Both the position numbers and the translations under genes were made by a program. Positions 61,363-64,000 of a DNA stretch of 64,000 nucleotides are shown one piece after another (position 1 is the first letter of the stretch; each line of letters opens with the position of its first letter). The notes beneath the pieces are model-generated. The model searched no databases. It saw only the letters and a list, made by a program, of their open reading frames with translations, and had not been told where the DNA came from. The DNA comes from Ursus arctos (lineage: Eukaryota; Chordata; Mammalia; Carnivora; Ursidae). The DNA is taken from the NCBI RefSeq assembly GCF_023065955.2, contig NW_026622985.1, positions 70,979,931 through 71,043,930 on the forward strand. The letters are read 5' to 3'.

Positions 61363-62170
61363 AGAAGCTGAGATGTAGACATATAGACAAGCTCTTTCCA
61401 GGGAGATACTGGTCATTTAGAGCAGGCAGGAGGGAGATGGTGAAGAAGTGTCCACATTGAAGTCAGCCCTTGCATGTGTGCTAATTTAGAAGCTTGACCC
61501 TCAGACAACAGCTTTTTAAGTATGCCAATAGATTCCTTTTAGGGAAAGGCTGAGAGATGGGCATTTTCTGCTTGCCCCCTCTGAGCTGAGACATGGGGTG
61601 ATAGCTGCAGTGAGTGTTCCTGCTCAGGCCCATTCATAACTGCACCTTTGTTTGCTATACTCCTGGAGGTCTCATGGACACAAGCTCTAGTGGGCTTCAG
61701 AGGGAGGTGTTCTGGTAGCCTATCCCTCAGGGAGAGTCTTAAAACTTGGGGGTGCTAGATGTGGGGTCCAAACCCTTTCCTGCTCAGGGAGAAGCTGGGA
61801 GTTAAGGGTTCCCTTCTGATTGTATGGCACTGTGTTAGAGTAGGGCTTATGGCAAGAGTGTTTCAACCTTTCCTGCCCATTTCAGTGTGGGTTTTTTTGT
61901 TTTGTTTTGTTTTGTTTTCTTAGTCACTGGATGTGTAGGTGTCACTCAGATAGTTTCTGGTTTTCTTTCAAAAGAACTTGCTCCTTGTGTAGCTAGCTGT
62001 TCATTCCATGTGTCATGGGAGGAGGGAAGTTCAGGAATCTCTTGTGGCACCATCTTTGAAGACCTCCTCTGTGTTTTTGTGGTTTTTTGTTTTGTTTTTG
62101 TATATGTCCTTTCTTGAATTAAATCTCTTCTTTTCCTGATCAACTCAGTTTTTATCACGAATGGATGTTG

Positions 62171-62664
62171 AATTTTGCCTAATATTTTTGTGTTGAATGA
62201 TTTTATGGTTATTTCTTCTGTTTTTTGCTATTTTTAGAATGTATTTTTCACCAGATACAGAAATTTAGGTTGACAGTGTTTTTTCTTTCAGCACTTCAGA
62301 AATCTACTTTGATTTTTATTTTTCTGGCTTGTATCCTTACTTAAGTTATATAAAGTCCTTACTTTGCAATGTGTCTTTTTCTCTGACTGCTTTTAAGATT
62401 TTGTTTTTATCACTTAGTACTCCCTAGTTCAGGTAGTTAACCTAATCTGACATCCAGGTCAGGCAATAAAGGCAGGTACTATAAGCACTTGTCTAATTTT
62501 ATCATTGATCGTCATTAGAGCCTTGGTTAATTAGTGTAATAAATGTCAGAAATGAATTTTCTTGGGTGAAGTTAGTGACTTGTTAGTTGGCTTAATGAAT
62601 TTTAGAAATATCTTTTTGGTTAAATAAATTGTATCATCTGGCTAAAATATCTTGGAGACTTTTT
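62171..62664. other. Reversed L1-like 5' edge and unique sequence
   Basis: 62171-62410 may be older LINE sequence (CACCAGATACAGAAATTTAG and similar), but the match is uncertain. No gene is seen. Confidence 0.35.
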
Positions 62665-62847
62665 AAAAAAGATTTATTTGAGAGAGAGAACATGAGTAGG
62701 GGGAGAGGGAGAGGAAGAGAGAATCCTCAAGCATGCCTCCCGCTGAGCATGGAGCCTGATGTGGGGCTCAGTCCCAGTACCCTAAGGTCATGACCTGGGC
62801 CAAAACCAAAAGTTGGATATTTAACTGACTGAGCCACCCAGGTGCCT
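62665..62847 (-). mobile_element. CAN-SINE, antisense
   Basis: The reversed tail AAAAAAGATTTATTTGAGAG, the GGTCATGACCTGGGCCAAAA body and the reversed head ending CACCCAGGTGCC are present. TCTTGGAGACTTTTT at 62650-62664 and TCTTGGAGACATTTTT at 62848-62863 form the target duplication. Confidence 0.93.
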
Positions 62848-63769
62848 CTTGGAGACATTTTTGATGAATAATAAAGTATAAACTTCTTGAGAAACCTCAA
62901 GGATGGTGCTTGATTTCTTAAGTGGCTTCTAATCCAGTCTTGGTTAGAAAGATTTCTGGTTGACTAAATCTGATGATAAAGTAAATGATCTACCTTCAGA
63001 ATATCGTTATATCTGCCTCAAGCGAACTTTTCATGAAGGATGTCATTACATCATCTAATGGGTTAGAAAGCTGAGACTTCATCAGATTCGTAACACAGTT
63101 ATACGAACTACTTGGTGTCTGCTTTCTAATGAATGCTTTTTAAGATAAATATGAATGTGAGACAGAATTTGACCTAAGATTCTTCCTTTTATAATAACCC
63201 AATAGTGAGTTCGAGGAGAAGTAGTTATCCCTCACCCACCTCTAATCATTGATGGCTATCATTATTTACCAGTAAGAACCTAAGAGTTGTGCATGGTCAA
63301 TTTATAACAGGCCCTAAATTAGTTTAAGTGTCCTCATAAAAATGTTTATTAAAATGTACTAGATGTGTAAATAGAAAAATAGGATTAAAAAATCTAAAAT
63401 CACCACAACAGCTTTTTTTCTGTCCTCCATACCCACCCTCAAGGACACCAAAAAACTTTAATCACAACCTTGAGTCACAGAGTCAGGTAGATCCACTTTG
63501 GGAAAAACCTTCAAAATCATCTAGTACAGCTTTTTAATTTTTCAGTACCTTTCCTAGAGACTTGATTAATTGTTCAAAGGATTAATCAAGGTCCTCCATG
63601 AAAATTCTCTCAGGTTCTCATGAATCCCTTGTTCTCTCTTGAGCTTTAAAGTTTAATAACTTAAAATTGTATTCGTTTAACTAAAATTGTATCTGTTCGA
63701 CCACAGGCTTTTGTTGGCTTATCTGCATTTGTTTAGAATTTAGAGACTGCACTTTCCATGTGTTGACCA
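62848..63769. other. No recognised feature
   Basis: AT-rich unique sequence. I looked for 3' exons of CTTNBP2 on the minus strand, the expected neighbour, and saw none. Confidence 0.5.
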
Positions 63770-63995
63770 TATAATAGGTTCTCAGTGGTACTTAAATTTC
63801 ATTAATTTCTTTGATCTTTGTAACAACTCTATGAAATGTAGATACTAATATTATCACCATTGTTCAGATAAGGGACTTGGAGTCAGAGACAAGTAATTTC
63901 CCCCAAGGTCATTCTCAGCTAGTAAATGGAGTAGCCATTACTCAAACCCAAGTCTGTTTATAGAGGCCAAACTCATAACACTATATGATACTATT
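63770..63995 (-). repeat. MIR SINE, antisense
   Basis: TTTGTAACAACTCTATGAAA, CACCATTGTTCAGATAAGGG and CAAGGTCATTCTCAGCTAGT, followed by AACCCAAGTCTG, are in the reversed MIR order. Confidence 0.7.
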
Positions 63996-64000
63996 TATCA

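Larger units (their letters stand above)
56911..62170 (-). mobile_element. Long L1, antisense, 5' region and ORF2 but no ORF1 seen
   Basis: From left to right the plus strand reads a reversed L1. The 3'UTR end comes first, then ORF2 from its C-terminus (57304-57530) through the reverse transcriptase (59070-59264, with [20 protein letters not shown]) to the endonuclease (60357-60563, with GHYIMIKWSIQQEDIPF). The ORF2 start follows near 60690-60740 (YLSIITLKVNRLNSPIRRH). About 1.1 kb of 5' region lies to the right, up to 62170. No ORF1 coiled-coil or RRM segment is recognised between them. Many stops and shifts make it inactive. An L1 tail is nested at 58762-59030. Confidence 0.85.

Noticed and set aside
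61004..61390. 128-codon open frame with an internal repeat
   Set aside because: It lies in the 5' region of an L1, and the repeat is a 50-bp DNA duplication; nothing suggests translation.
62848..64000. 3' exons of CTTNBP2 on the minus strand, expected downstream of CFTR
   Set aside because: No coding segment or convincing splice signals were found; the gene probably starts beyond the window.

Overview
This window is mammalian nuclear DNA from a carnivoran, most likely a bear, giant panda or seal. The evidence is about twenty tRNA-Lys-derived CAN-SINEs, several of a young subtype (head GGGGCGCCTGGGTGGCGCAG, tail with CTCCCCCTGCTTGTGTTCC and then AAATAAATAAAATCTT). As remembered, that subtype differs from the dog and weasel-family consensus. 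The species call is inference; no search was run.

The only functional protein-coding gene recognised is the 3' end of CFTR on the + strand. Four coding exons (4193-4282, 12649-12821, 13443-13548, 14755-14955) encode the last ~141 residues: most of nucleotide-binding domain 2 from just after the Q-loop, then the C-terminal tail ending in a T-R-L PDZ ligand. Exon lengths (90, 173, 106 and 201 coding bases) equal the human ones, frames join cleanly and every intron boundary is GT/AG. The 3'UTR runs to a poly(A) signal at 16437. The ATP-site residues are all present: the LSHGH signature, the Walker B aspartate and catalytic glutamate, the D-loop and the H-loop histidine.

Layout: 1-4192 is part of the upstream intron, with MIR, L2 and two SINEs. 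4283-14754 holds the remaining introns, with L2, MIR, one L1 tail and one SINE. 16465-25660 is the gene's 3' flank and is dominated by old L1s in antisense orientation; these host seven SINEs and a dead RPL39 retrocopy. 25660-39285 is mostly unique sequence, with an MLT1 LTR, L2, a decayed coding-like stretch and a SINE split by a local duplication. 39285-42265 is an L1 cut by a ~295-bp-unit satellite, which is itself cut by a SINE. 42265-56450 is mixed unique and repeat DNA. 56450-62170 is a long L1 that shows a 5' region and ORF2 but no recognisable ORF1. 62170-64000 holds a SINE and a MIR. The next gene downstream in other mammals, CTTNBP2, is not visible.

I see no new multi-gene system here. 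The unusual things are structural: the satellite-in-L1 insertion, the filler duplication inside a SINE, two CTCF-like motifs around the CFTR 3' end (one overlapping the stop codon), and a CpG-rich last coding exon.
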